Below, piece by piece: positions 6,641-13,813 of a DNA stretch of 13,854 nt. Source of the stretch: an uncultured Clostridia bacterium. Lineage in GTDB: Bacteria; Bacillota; Clostridia; Oscillospirales; Ruminococcaceae. How positions within the stretch are numbered: the first letter of the stretch is position 1; each line of letters starts with the position of its first letter. The translations under genes were made by a program, and so were the position numbers. The stretch is from assembly GCA_947175655.1 (NCBI GenBank), contig CAMWNQ010000025.1, positions 1-13,854 on the forward strand. Reading direction: 5' to 3'. The notes below the pieces were generated by a model. It was not told the DNA's origin. It saw only the letters and a list, made by a program, of their open reading frames with translations, and did no database searches.

Positions 6641-8317
6641 TTACTTGACAGGAAGTTCGGTTATTACTTTAGCAAGATATTGCTGTATTGACAATGCATC
6701 ATCAGCAGTTATACCATTTCCGGTATTATGAACATCAGCATTAATCATACCTTGTGAATCAAGCTTATTGAATTCAGGATTTCCAACATATGAAGCAACT
6801 GCTACTACATCAGCAACATCTATCGTACCATCATTATTAGCATCACCAAATAATGTTTTTTCTTCGTCCAAAGCTTTGAATTCAATACCATATTTATTAG
6901 CATAAGCTTCAATCGTTGAATTTTTATATCCATATATAACTGATACAGGTATAATATTTGATGAATCAATTATTTGAAGCTCAGGATTTAAAACTGTGAG
7001 TTCATAAAAATCTTTTGTTATAATATTGGTATCAAAGCTAATAAGACTTTCCGGAAGTGTAAGGGAATGAAGAAGTGCTTCACTGAATGCATCATCAACA
7101 ATATATCTTGTTCCCTCTTTTATATCTGCATCAGCTATAATTCTTTTGCATTTTATAAGCCATTCGCCAATATATATAATAAAATCTTGAGACTTTATTA
7201 ATTCAGTGTCCTTGAAAGCATTTTCACCGATATGATTAACGCTTTCAGGTATAATTATCTCTGTAAGATTTGTACAACCTGAAAAAGCATTTTCACCTAT
7301 TGATTTAACAGGAAGTCCTTCTATTTCTGATGGTATTTCAATTTTTTCAACCGATTCGTCACAGCCTGTAATTTCCACATAATCGCTGTATTTTTCATAT
7401 GAAAGCAAACCTGACATATAACTTTCTATACTGTATTTATAAGTCGGTTCAGAAAGATTATATACAATTTTTACAGTAACATATGATAAATCTTCAGGGA
7501 CAGTGAAACTAACTGCTTTATGACCTTCTTCATCAAGAACAGTTCCGCCCAGACCTCCAATTATGGATGAATGCATATTGCCTTCACTATCAGCATAATT
7601 AAAATATACCTGAATCGTATCACCTGCATCGCCATAAATATCAACATTAAGAACATCGTCTTTTTTCATTTTCTGATTTATGTTAAAACGAAGTGACCCA
7701 CCTAAATTCTTATTTGCAGTTGTAGTAACAGTAGTTGTTGTATTTACGGCACTTGTAGTTGTAGAAGTTGTTATTACTGGTGTTACCGGTTCAGGAATAT
7801 GAGTATCATCAAGAGTCCTTCCGCCTGTAAAAATCTGTACCCAGTTATAATGTCCATCCGAATTTGAAACACCTACTCCTATATATTGATTTCCTTCATC
7901 AAGAATACTTTCTCTGTGACCTTTTGTAGATGCCATCCAAGACGCAACAACAGCCTCCGGAGTACTTTGTCCGGCAGCTATGTTTTCTGCACCGGACATA
8001 AATGGTATATTATTTTCTTTAAGAACTGTATACCATTTATTACCATTTGGTCTTGTATGTGAAAACAGCTGAATCAGTTCATTTGCCCTTTCAGAAGCAA
8101 CATTGTTAAGTGCCTTTGATACTTTAAGCGGTTCAAGACCATATTTTGCTCTCTCCTGATTAGTAAGATATGCAACCTGTTCAACAAAATCAGAATAATA
8201 ACTGTCGGCACTGACAGATATATTGTTTTTATCTGTCATATTACTGATATAATATGGTATACTTCCAGCTACAATAGTAAATGCAAGAAGTCCAGAAACG
8301 ATTTTCTTTGATTTCAT
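6641..8317 (-). CDS. Secreted CAP/SCP domain - BspA-type LRR - type I dockerin protein
   Basis: A 558-residue exported modular protein. Residues 1-37 are a signal peptide. Residues 45-165 are a bacterial CAP/SCP (SCP-like, PF00188-type) domain with L-T-N-Q-E-R, H87, E111 (GAENIAAG), H134 and E136 (KGHRESIL) and IGVGV. Residues 178-202 are a Thr-rich linker. Residues 205-302 look like an all-beta module with no family I can name. Residues 310-483 are BspA-like (LRR_5) repeats (IGENAFSGCTNLTEIIIPESV, AFKDTEL) with the usual cap IEAYANKYGIEFKAL. Residues 490-558 are a type I dockerin: calcium loop GDANNDGTIDVADVV and second loop ADVHNTGNGITADDAL. It should dock onto a cohesin scaffoldin; the LRR part suggests adhesion. 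ATG at 8317 (GGGAG 8 bases upstream) is chosen over GTG 8326. It lies 37 bases after the GH73 gene and is probably cotranscribed. Confidence 0.93.
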   Translation of the reverse strand: MKSKKIVSGLLAFTIVAGSIPYYISNMTDKNNISVSADSYYSDFVEQVAYLTNQERAKYGLEPLKVSKALNNVASERANELIQLFSHTRPNGNKWYTVLKENNIPFMSGAENIAAGQSTPEAVVASWMASTKGHRESILDEGNQYIGVGVSNSDGHYNWVQIFTGGRTLDDTHIPEPVTPVITTSTTTSAVNTTTTVTTTANKNLGGSLRFNINQKMKKDDVLNVDIYGDAGDTIQVYFNYADSEGNMHSSIIGGLGGTVLDEEGHKAVSFTVPEDLSYVTVKIVYNLSEPTYKYSIESYMSGLLSYEKYSDYVEITGCDESVEKIEIPSEIEGLPVKSIGENAFSGCTNLTEIIIPESVNHIGENAFKDTELIKSQDFIIYIGEWLIKCKRIIADADIKEGTRYIVDDAFSEALLHSLTLPESLISFDTNIITKDFYELTVLNPELQIIDSSNIIPVSVIYGYKNSTIEAYANKYGIEFKALDEEKTLFGDANNDGTIDVADVVAVASYVGNPEFNKLDSQGMINADVHNTGNGITADDALSIQQYLAKVITELPVK

Positions 8318-8354
8318 CAAAAACACTCCCTAAAGTCGTATAAAATCTTATCTT

Positions 8355-9740
8355 TTATTTTAATGAATCTATATGTCCAGTTACAAATCTTTGTATTTTT
8401 AATGCATCATCAGCTGTAATACCATTGTCATTTCCCAGAACATCAGCGTTAGCTATACCCTGAGGACTAATAACATTTTTGCTTGAATCCTGTATGTATG
8501 CATAAATAGCAATAACATCAGAAATATCTACTTTTCCGTCAAGATTTGCATCTCCTGTAAGAGTAGCTTTCAGTTTTTTAGTAGTAGCTGAAGATGTTGT
8601 AGTTGTAGTTACAGTAGTTGTTGTAATTGCAGTTGTCGTTGGTTCTTCAGTTGTTACACATAGAAGATAGTCCGGATTCTTTAATGTTCCGGCTTTAAGC
8701 ATTTTAAGTAATGCAATGTTTTCTTCTGCTGTACCTGAATAATTATAAAAACCATTAATTACTGATATTCTGTAACAGCTTTCGTATGATGAATCTATAT
8801 CGAGTGACTTTAAAGCATCAACTATTGAAAGATGGTCAGAAGTACAAGCTGGATAATATTCTCCTTCATATGATGATATACTTTCAGCAGTAGTATCTAT
8901 ATATATAACAGGAACATAATCAGGATTTTTTAATGTTCCAGCTTTAAGCATTGTAAGTAATGCAATATTTTCGTCTGCTGTACCATCATAATTATGTATG
9001 CCATTATATTCTGATATTCTATATCTGCTTTCATAAGATGAATCGATATTCAATGACTTAAGAGCATCAATTATTGATTCCTGACCTGCATCACAAGCAG
9101 GATAATATCCATCTCCTGATGTTACAAGTTCATAATCAGCAGATACTTCTTCTACCTCTTCAGGAGCATCTGAAATTACATTGTCAAAACGTGTCAAATC
9201 ATAAGTCTCAATAATATTTATAAGTTTTTCTGAATATGAACTGTCAGTAGCCCAGCCATCCTCTTTGATTTTATAACAAGCTGTTCTATAATCTGTTTCC
9301 CAGATAAGATTTGAATATCTTGAGTTGCCTGTAATAAATATATAATATCCCTCAATACCGCTTTCAAACGAATCATAAGCTCTGAAAGTACAGTTAACAG
9401 TTATATATTCACCGTTTACTTCTTCATTTGTAGTAACAGTTACAGTATTTCCTGAATAACTTCCGCCAGCCTTCATACCAAAGAAATTATAATTCTGTGC
9501 AAGATAACAACTTCCCCAGCTTGATTCAAGAATTGCCTGTGCAATTGTCATACTTGGAAGTATTCCATACTGTGAATATGTAGCCTGAGCAGCACTTCCG
9601 AGATTTTCGATAAATTCGGACTGTGATTCAGTAACAGCATATGTACCAATATTATTTAAGTGCTCCACAACAGGAACAGATACTGAACATACCGCTAATG
9701 AACACATAAATGATAATACTTTTTTATTTAAACTCTTCAT
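8355..9740 (-). CDS. Secreted GH73 endo-beta-N-acetylglucosaminidase with duplicated repeat and type I dockerin
   Basis: A 461-residue exported protein that should cleave the glycan chain of peptidoglycan. Residues 1-36 are a signal peptide. Residues 39-185 are the glucosaminidase (GH73/FlgJ-like) domain with the catalytic Glu72 in AQAILESSWG and the NYNFFGMKA motif. Residues 211-275 and 294-358 are two copies of a 65-residue repeat (YYPAC..., IVDALKSLxIDSSYES, RIS..NG..NYxGTAxENIALL, MLKAGTLKNPDY) that resembles modules seen C-terminal to clostridial cell-wall lytic enzymes, probably wall-binding. Residues 364-387 are a Thr-rich linker. Residues 395-461 are a dockerin (GDANLDGKVDISDVI; ADVLGNDNGITADDALKIQ) that differs clearly from the other two here. 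ATG 9740 is preceded by GTGAGG 9 bases upstream and is preferred to GTG 9755. Promoter probably at 10081-10109. Confidence 0.92.
   Translation of the reverse strand: MKSLNKKVLSFMCSLAVCSVSVPVVEHLNNIGTYAVTESQSEFIENLGSAAQATYSQYGILPSMTIAQAILESSWGSCYLAQNYNFFGMKAGGSYSGNTVTVTTNEEVNGEYITVNCTFRAYDSFESGIEGYYIFITGNSRYSNLIWETDYRTACYKIKEDGWATDSSYSEKLINIIETYDLTRFDNVISDAPEEVEEVSADYELVTSGDGYYPACDAGQESIIDALKSLNIDSSYESRYRISEYNGIHNYDGTADENIALLTMLKAGTLKNPDYVPVIYIDTTAESISSYEGEYYPACTSDHLSIVDALKSLDIDSSYESCYRISVINGFYNYSGTAEENIALLKMLKAGTLKNPDYLLCVTTEEPTTTAITTTTVTTTTTSSATTKKLKATLTGDANLDGKVDISDVIAIYAYIQDSSKNVISPQGIANADVLGNDNGITADDALKIQRFVTGHIDSLK
8667..8861 (-). repeat. Copy 2 of the 65-residue repeat in the GH73 protein
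   Basis: Encodes residues 294-358 and matches the copy at 8916-9110 along its whole length with no gap in the protein. The first half differs more (PACTSDHLSIVDALKSLDID against PACDAGQESIIDALKSLNID), while MLKAGTLKNPDY is identical. This points to a tandem internal duplication that has since diverged. Confidence 0.9.
8916..9110 (-). repeat. Copy 1 of the 65-residue repeat in the GH73 protein
   Basis: Encodes residues 211-275, separated from copy 2 by an 18-residue Ser/Thr/Glu-containing spacer. Near-identical DNA stretches such as GCTTTAAGCATT-TAAGTAATGC occur in both copies. Confidence 0.9.
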
Positions 9741-9756
9741 AGGAAAAAACCTCACT

Positions 9757-10050
9757 TTAAAATTCTTTTATTATCTTTGCAAGATATTATTAAGTAATAA
9801 AATAATAGGATATAGGATAATAGAATAATCAAGTGTATCGTCTGCTGTAATACCTTTATAATTAAATATAATTTAAATCTTTAATTAACATCACATCAAT
9901 ATTCCCTGTGGACTAAGTTTATAAATAATCTTCAAATAATTTATAAAATAAGAATTGCCTGAAAAAGCAACGGCAACAACATCAGATACATCAACTTCGC
10001 CATAAAAAATAATAAAATCAAATAAGGCAGAAGCACCAACCAGCTAAAAA
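9757..10050 (-). pseudogene. Decayed type I dockerin (relic of a third dockerin gene)
   Basis: This otherwise gene-less stretch between the GH73 gene and the lipoprotein remnant still carries a dockerin in pieces. Minus-strand reading from about 10039 gives ...LFDFIIFYGEVDVSDVVAVA..., then LSPQGI at 9900-9917, a TGA stop and frame loss, then GITADDTLD near 9845-9870, and finally YLAKIIKEF with a TAA stop at 9757-9759. Aligned to the intact neighbour these match LFGDANNDGTIDVADVVAVA, SQGMIN, GITADDAL and YLAKIVKEL in order and spacing. The first calcium loop (DANNDG) has been scrambled, and the frame is broken by several stops. The catalytic or binding part of the parent protein is absent. It now forms most of the leader ahead of the GH73 gene. 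It resembles the CAP/CBM-protein dockerin type more than the GH73 type. Confidence 0.8.
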
Positions 10051-10055
10051 ACACA

Positions 10056-10109
10056 CCTCCTTATTTTTTATGTATATTTAATAATACCATAATAAAGTCT
10101 GAATGTCAA
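10056..10109 (-). promoter_or_regulatory. Strong sigma-A promoter and ribosome binding site ahead of the dockerin relic / GH73-CAP operon
   Basis: On the minus strand a perfect TTGACA (10104-10109), a 17-base spacer and TATTAT (10081-10086) are followed by the strong ribosome binding site AAGGAGG (10056-10062). Ten bases further on, where a start codon should be, the sequence reads AGCTGG instead of ATG. The expression signals of a former dockerin gene are thus intact while its coding part is gone. The next good start is the GH73 ATG about 340 bases downstream, so the promoter probably now serves that operon. Confidence 0.85.
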
Positions 10110-10176
10110 TCAAATTATGAGATTTTTTCTGCAAACACAAAATTTTCCTGAAATATTTGTTATTTGTAACAAAAAA

Positions 10177-10197
10177 AGCGGATAAAAATTATCAGCT
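10177..10197 (-). terminator. Terminator of the lipoprotein pseudogene
   Basis: Arms 10177-10184 and 10190-10197 form an 8-bp stem with one mismatch and a 5-base loop. It overlaps the stop codon at 10197-10199 and runs into TTTTTTT on the minus strand (complement of 10171-10177). The core GCGGATAAAAATTATC is identical to that of the terminator at 11491-11515. Confidence 0.8.
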
Positions 10198-11425
10198 TAT
10201 AGAGAAATAAATAATAAATCATCAAGATTTAAGTAGTACAAACAATCTGATAATTGTTCATCATCAGATTTTATGCGAACATAACTCATAGTCAACAATA
10301 TCATATTGTCAGAATTTATTGAAGCAGAACCAAATGTATATCTTTTATCATCAGCATAAAAATCAGATTTACTTATTTCACCCGTCTTTGAATTTACAAG
10401 ATAAAAAGTATTTCTGCCTGACTTTTCATTTCCATAACGTTTAAATAATAAATCCTTTTCAGGACAAGACGTTTTTTCTGATACGATACCAAATGAGTTG
10501 TCTATATTCATCAGACGTTTGATTTTCTGATTTTCTACAGAACCTATAAAGATAGTAGAACTGAAATTTTGATAAAGAATATATTTATCGTTTACAGAAA
10601 AATTTGCAACCCACTGTTTACGTTCATTTTCAGAATTATCTTCACTTCTGTTATCTGAATTACATATATCACTTATATCTACCGTATGTAAAAGATTCAA
10701 ATCATAATCATAAGTATCCATATAAAGAACATAATTATCATCTTTTTCTCTATCAAAACTTAATCGAACCATATAAATTGCATCATCATCTGCGGTAATA
10801 TGACGAATAGAATTATCAGTAAAAATATCCTGTTCATCATAATTATGAACTAAAGGAATATTTTCATATTCAGCAGACAGGTCATATTCAACTAAATCAG
10901 TCTGACCGGTTTCAAGGAGTTCCGCAACAATCAGCTTATCACCTGCAACAGTAAAAGAGTGATACGGAATTCCACCCTCTATTTCAAGAAGTGGTGTCAT
11001 AGTATATTCTTCAAGATTCACGTCATATATTGTTTGTTTTCTATCCTTGCGTTCCACATAACTGCCTGTTGATATACTAGTATACATATGATTTCCAACA
11101 ACAATATCTTCATGTGATTCATCATACATCTAGTCATCAACTGTCCCAAGATAATTATTCTCTTTGGTATCTATATTATATAACCAGTATTCTAAACTAT
11201 CTACATCTTTCGCCGGACTTTCGGGTAACTTTGTATAAAAAATATTATTGTTTACAAGCGACGAATATTGGTAACAACATATACTGCCGATTTCCTGACT
11301 GTTTATATCATAAATGGGAATATCAGTATTTCGAATCATAAATTCATCTTGAATATTATTCTGACAACCCGAAAGACACAGCATTATACAGGATACTATA
11401 ATAAATAATCTTTTTTTCGTTTCAT
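10197..11425 (-). pseudogene. Lipoprotein with beta-propeller-like repeats, broken by a frameshift and an in-frame amber codon
   Basis: Read through its lesions this would be a lipoprotein of about 409 residues. Lesion 1: from ATG 11423-11425 the frame fails at a run of seven A (complement of 11411-11417). One extra A would restore M-K-R-K-K-R-L-F-I-I-V followed by the lipobox L-S-G-C, a textbook lipoprotein signal. Lesion 2: a TAG at 11130-11132 splits the frame, with coding sequence continuing in the same frame on both sides (...YLGTVDD / MYDESHEDIVV...). The body has repeated short beta-type units (LVEYDL, YDYDLNLLHTVDI, IYMVRLS, ILYQNFSSTIFIGS, YYLNLDDL) like DUF5050/TolB-style propellers; no catalytic motif was recognised. 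The part from ATG 11127-11129 (310 residues) is open but lacks a signal peptide and a clear ribosome binding site. Function unknown; probably dead or switched off. Confidence 0.78.
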
Positions 11426-11490
11426 ATTACCTTTTATAATTTAATATATTAAATGTATCCATTTTTAAGACTATCACAACTTACAATAAA

Positions 11491-11515
11491 ACAGCGGATA
11501 AAAATTATCCGCTGT
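11491..11515 (-). terminator. Terminator of the CBM-like dockerin gene
   Basis: Perfect 10-bp stem ACAGCGGATA / TATCCGCTGT with a 5-base loop, 46 bases after the stop at 11561. It is followed on the minus strand by TTTATTGTAAG, and on the plus side by TGTATTTTTTAAAA. Confidence 0.88.
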
Positions 11516-11560
11516 CCTGTATTTTTTAAAAATACATTTTAATAATTTAACAATATTATC

Positions 11561-13591
11561 TTAACCTACAGGGAGTTCCTTTACTATCTTAGCAAGATAC
11601 TGCTGAATTGCAAGTGCATCATCAGCTGTGATACCATTACCGTTTGAATGAACATCAGCATTGATAAGACCCTGTGCAGTAAGTTCATTGGCTTCTGCAT
11701 TTCCAACATATGCAGCTACTGCAACAACATCTGCAACGTCAACTGAACCATCATCATTAGCATCGCCCCAAAGTTTAACTTTAAGCTGTGGTTCTGTAGT
11801 TGTTGTTGTTTCTGATGTTGATGATGTAGTTGTTGTAGTGGTAGTGGTGGTTGTTGTAGTTGTAGTAGTAGTGGTTGTTGTGGTAGTGGTAGTGGTTGTA
11901 GTTTCAGGAACATCAGCATAATAAACTTCAATATTATCAATTGTTATAGTCTCTGCTTCTCCATACCAATAACCAAAGAAAAGCTTGCCTTCTGAATCAA
12001 TGTAATTATTAAGAACGTCAGTCTTGTTTGCGATTGATGAAGGAGCAATCCACATTATTTCTGCTTTGTCTCCAGCATTAAGTACAACATAGTCAGTGTC
12101 TTCCTGGAACCAGTATTCTTTTTCTGTATTTGCCTTTTCTGTAACTGATGTTGCAGGGCAATAAACAAGCTTCTTAATATCAGAAGATGCAGAAACATCA
12201 AATCTTATAGCATATACAGCCTTGGTTTCATCAATATCAAGGTCAGCATAAGGAATTTCTATCTTATTTTTTTCTTCATCGTTCTGGTCAAGTATGGATT
12301 TTACAGCAGTAACAGTAGAACCTGCATACGGTACTACTACAGCTTTTGTATAAGTAATTGCAGCACCTGTAAGCTTAACTGATTCAAGTTCAGTATATTC
12401 TTCAGCCTCTTCCTCACCATACCAGAACTGGAATGAAATAGCATCTGAAACCTTTCCTGTAGTATGTGGCTGAACTTCAGACGGAACTTCCCAGTATGCT
12501 TCATAATAAGTTCCGGCATCACTTACTGTAACTCCGTTTCCAGGAGTAACCTTAAATTCAACATTCTGAGATTCAAACTTTTCAATCTCTTCAGGACCCA
12601 TATCATTATACCAGTAACCAGCACTTTCCTTACCTTCAATTCCGGCAAGCTGTTTAGCATATTCAGTATCAGCATCTGAACCGCTTACAACATTAAGTCC
12701 GCCACCATACATGAGAGTTTTCATATTCTTATCTGATTCGATTGTAGCTGTAAGTGATTCAATAGTAACGCCTTCCATATCAGTTATTCCAAAATCAGAA
12801 TACTTGAACTTGTGACTGTTGATAGGTGATTCCGGAGTTATATCCTCACCCTTTGCAGCATAATAATCTTCATCAAATCCCTTTGTAAGAACATAATCAA
12901 GATTTTCAATCTGTTTTGTTACAGTAGTTGAAATTGTAGCAGTTCCGTCACCATTATCCTTGAATGACCAAGCACCACTCTTAAGGTTATTTTCAGGAAT
13001 TACATTGATGTTTGGTATTGACGGGTCAGTCGGCTTAGTAGGGTCTGTAGGCTTAGTAGGGTCAGTTGGTTTTGTAGGGTCAACCTTAGCATTAGCCTCA
13101 GCTGAAACTACCTTGACAGTTCCGCCTTTTCCGCTGTAATAGTTACGGAATTCATATTTGCCCGGATATTTGTCAGTTTTTGGATTGTAACTAAGTTTAA
13201 GTGAAGAAACATCAATAGTTACAGTAAATTCTTCGCCTTCAGTAACAGCAATTTCAGTACTTTGAGGTTTTTCTTTATTTGGGTCAACCCACTTATTACC
13301 GCTCTTCTCAAACCAGTAAGGAATATCTGCAACACCAATTCCGAATCCATAAGTAAAATTACCTGTATAATCTGCAACACAAGTAAAAGTAATAGTATTC
13401 ACACCCGAATCACCAAGTTCAGCAGTAAATCCTTCATACTTATCATCAACACTAAGTGTTGCACCTATGCTTACTGAAGATTCAGCAATGGTAGTAAAAT
13501 TCGGAACAACTGACGGAGCAGTCATAGATGCAGCCATTACAAAACTAAGAGCAGCTGCTTTAACTCTTTTGTCAAAATTTGAATTTCTCAT
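11561..13591 (-). CDS. Secreted three-module, putative carbohydrate-binding protein with type I dockerin
   Basis: A 676-residue exported protein without a recognisable catalytic domain. Residues 1-37 are a signal peptide. Module 1 (about 40-167) is all-beta with FGIGVADIPYWFEKSG. Residues 171-190 are a PTKPTD linker repeated three times. Module 2 (about 197-416) contains GAWSFKDNGDGTATI, LMYGGGLNVVSGSD, GYWYND, AYWEVP, ISFQFWYGE and VKLTGAAITY. Module 3 (about 419-560) repeats the pattern with KKLVYCPATSVTE, KEYWFQED, IMWIAPS, LFFGYWYGEAETITIDNIEVYY. Residues 563-599 are an almost pure Thr linker, and 608-676 are a dockerin (GDANDDGSVDVADVV; ADVHSNGNGITADDAL) nearly the same as that of the CAP protein. 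The aromatic-rich beta modules resemble the uncharacterised putative CBMs (DUF5620-like) of Ruminococcus dockerin proteins; this is inference. ATG 13591 with AGAGGA 10 bases upstream. Monocistronic. Confidence 0.9.
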   Translation of the reverse strand: MRNSNFDKRVKAAALSFVMAASMTAPSVVPNFTTIAESSVSIGATLSVDDKYEGFTAELGDSGVNTITFTCVADYTGNFTYGFGIGVADIPYWFEKSGNKWVDPNKEKPQSTEIAVTEGEEFTVTIDVSSLKLSYNPKTDKYPGKYEFRNYYSGKGGTVKVVSAEANAKVDPTKPTDPTKPTDPTKPTDPSIPNINVIPENNLKSGAWSFKDNGDGTATISTTVTKQIENLDYVLTKGFDEDYYAAKGEDITPESPINSHKFKYSDFGITDMEGVTIESLTATIESDKNMKTLMYGGGLNVVSGSDADTEYAKQLAGIEGKESAGYWYNDMGPEEIEKFESQNVEFKVTPGNGVTVSDAGTYYEAYWEVPSEVQPHTTGKVSDAISFQFWYGEEEAEEYTELESVKLTGAAITYTKAVVVPYAGSTVTAVKSILDQNDEEKNKIEIPYADLDIDETKAVYAIRFDVSASSDIKKLVYCPATSVTEKANTEKEYWFQEDTDYVVLNAGDKAEIMWIAPSSIANKTDVLNNYIDSEGKLFFGYWYGEAETITIDNIEVYYADVPETTTTTTTTTTTTTTTTTTTTTTTTTTSSTSETTTTTEPQLKVKLWGDANDDGSVDVADVVAVAAYVGNAEANELTAQGLINADVHSNGNGITADDALAIQQYLAKIVKELPVG
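11795..11905 (-). repeat. Threonine-codon tract encoding the dockerin linker
   Basis: About 37 codons, nearly all ACA, ACT or ACC, encode the linker (residues 563-599), broken only by a short Ser/Glu segment. On the other strand it reads as a spurious valine-rich open frame. The mixed synonymous codons reduce, but do not remove, the chance of slippage length change. Confidence 0.9.
13022..13081 (-). repeat. 18-base tandem repeat encoding the PTKPTD linker
   Basis: Three successive copies of an 18-base unit with synonymous differences (for example GTAGGGTCTGTAGGCTTA against GTAGGGTCAGTTGGTTTT on the plus strand) encode D-P-T-K-P-T units between modules 1 and 2 (residues 171-190). It is a flexible inter-module spacer. 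Confidence 0.88.
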
Positions 13592-13629
13592 TTTAAATCA
13601 ATCCTCTCTGAAATTTAATTTAATTTATA

Positions 13630-13658
13630 AAAATATATGCTAATCTTGTTTGTTTCAA
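13630..13658 (-). promoter_or_regulatory. Candidate promoter of the CBM-like dockerin gene
   Basis: On the minus strand TTGAAA (13653-13658) and TATTTT (13630-13635) are 17 bases apart, about 38 bases before the ATG. The match is partial (5/6 and 4/6), and the surrounding AT richness allows other choices, such as TATATT at shorter spacing. Confidence 0.4.
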
Positions 13659-13813
13659 TCCACATTGGCATTTTCAGGAATGTGACAATAATCTGAATTA
13701 TGGATTGCCTCGTGTAAGTGAGAGATACCATTTCATTCCGCCCGTCACTGCTGTTCATTTTACTTGACAATCCTCTCACCACCTAAAGAGGAGGGAGAAT
13801 TCTTATTATTTTT
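13656..13813 (+). other. Non-coding, structured stretch resembling an IS200/IS605 right end
   Basis: No gene is supported here. The plus strand holds short complementary pairs: CACATT (13661-13666) with AATGTG (13679-13684), and CAATCCA (13656-13662) with TGGATTG (13701-13707). It also has an imperfect subterminal hairpin at 13775-13797 (CTC-a-CC-a-CCT, loop AAAG, AGG-a-GG-GAG) followed by GAATTCTTATTATTTTT. A bulged palindrome close to an end, with T-rich flank, is typical of IS200/IS605 right ends, where the tnpB-linked RNA also ends. No tnpA or tnpB frame is recognisable, so this would at most be a remnant. The hairpin plus T run could equally be a plus-strand terminator. Confidence 0.3.

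Noticed and set aside
8355..9755. Longer GTG/TTG starts for the GH73, CAP, cotJA and CPBP genes
   Set aside because: In each case an ATG a few to about 14 codons downstream has the well-placed ribosome binding site, and the longer start lies in or before that site.
11439..11454. Perfect 16-base palindrome ATTTAATATATTAAAT upstream of the lipoprotein remnant
   Set aside because: Made only of A and T in an AT-rich gap; no promoter geometry or second copy supports an operator.
11795..11905. Threonine-codon tract as a CRISPR-like or tandem-repeat array
   Set aside because: It is in frame within a secreted protein and has no repeat-spacer structure; Thr linkers are usual before dockerins.
11661..11921. 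Plus-strand frame with a long valine run
   Set aside because: It is the antisense of the threonine linker and dockerin codons of the CBM-like gene.
13612..13758. 48-codon minus-strand frame starting MNSSDGRNEMVSLTY
   Set aside because: Weak start context, no recognisable family and overlap with the likely promoter of the dockerin gene; more likely chance.
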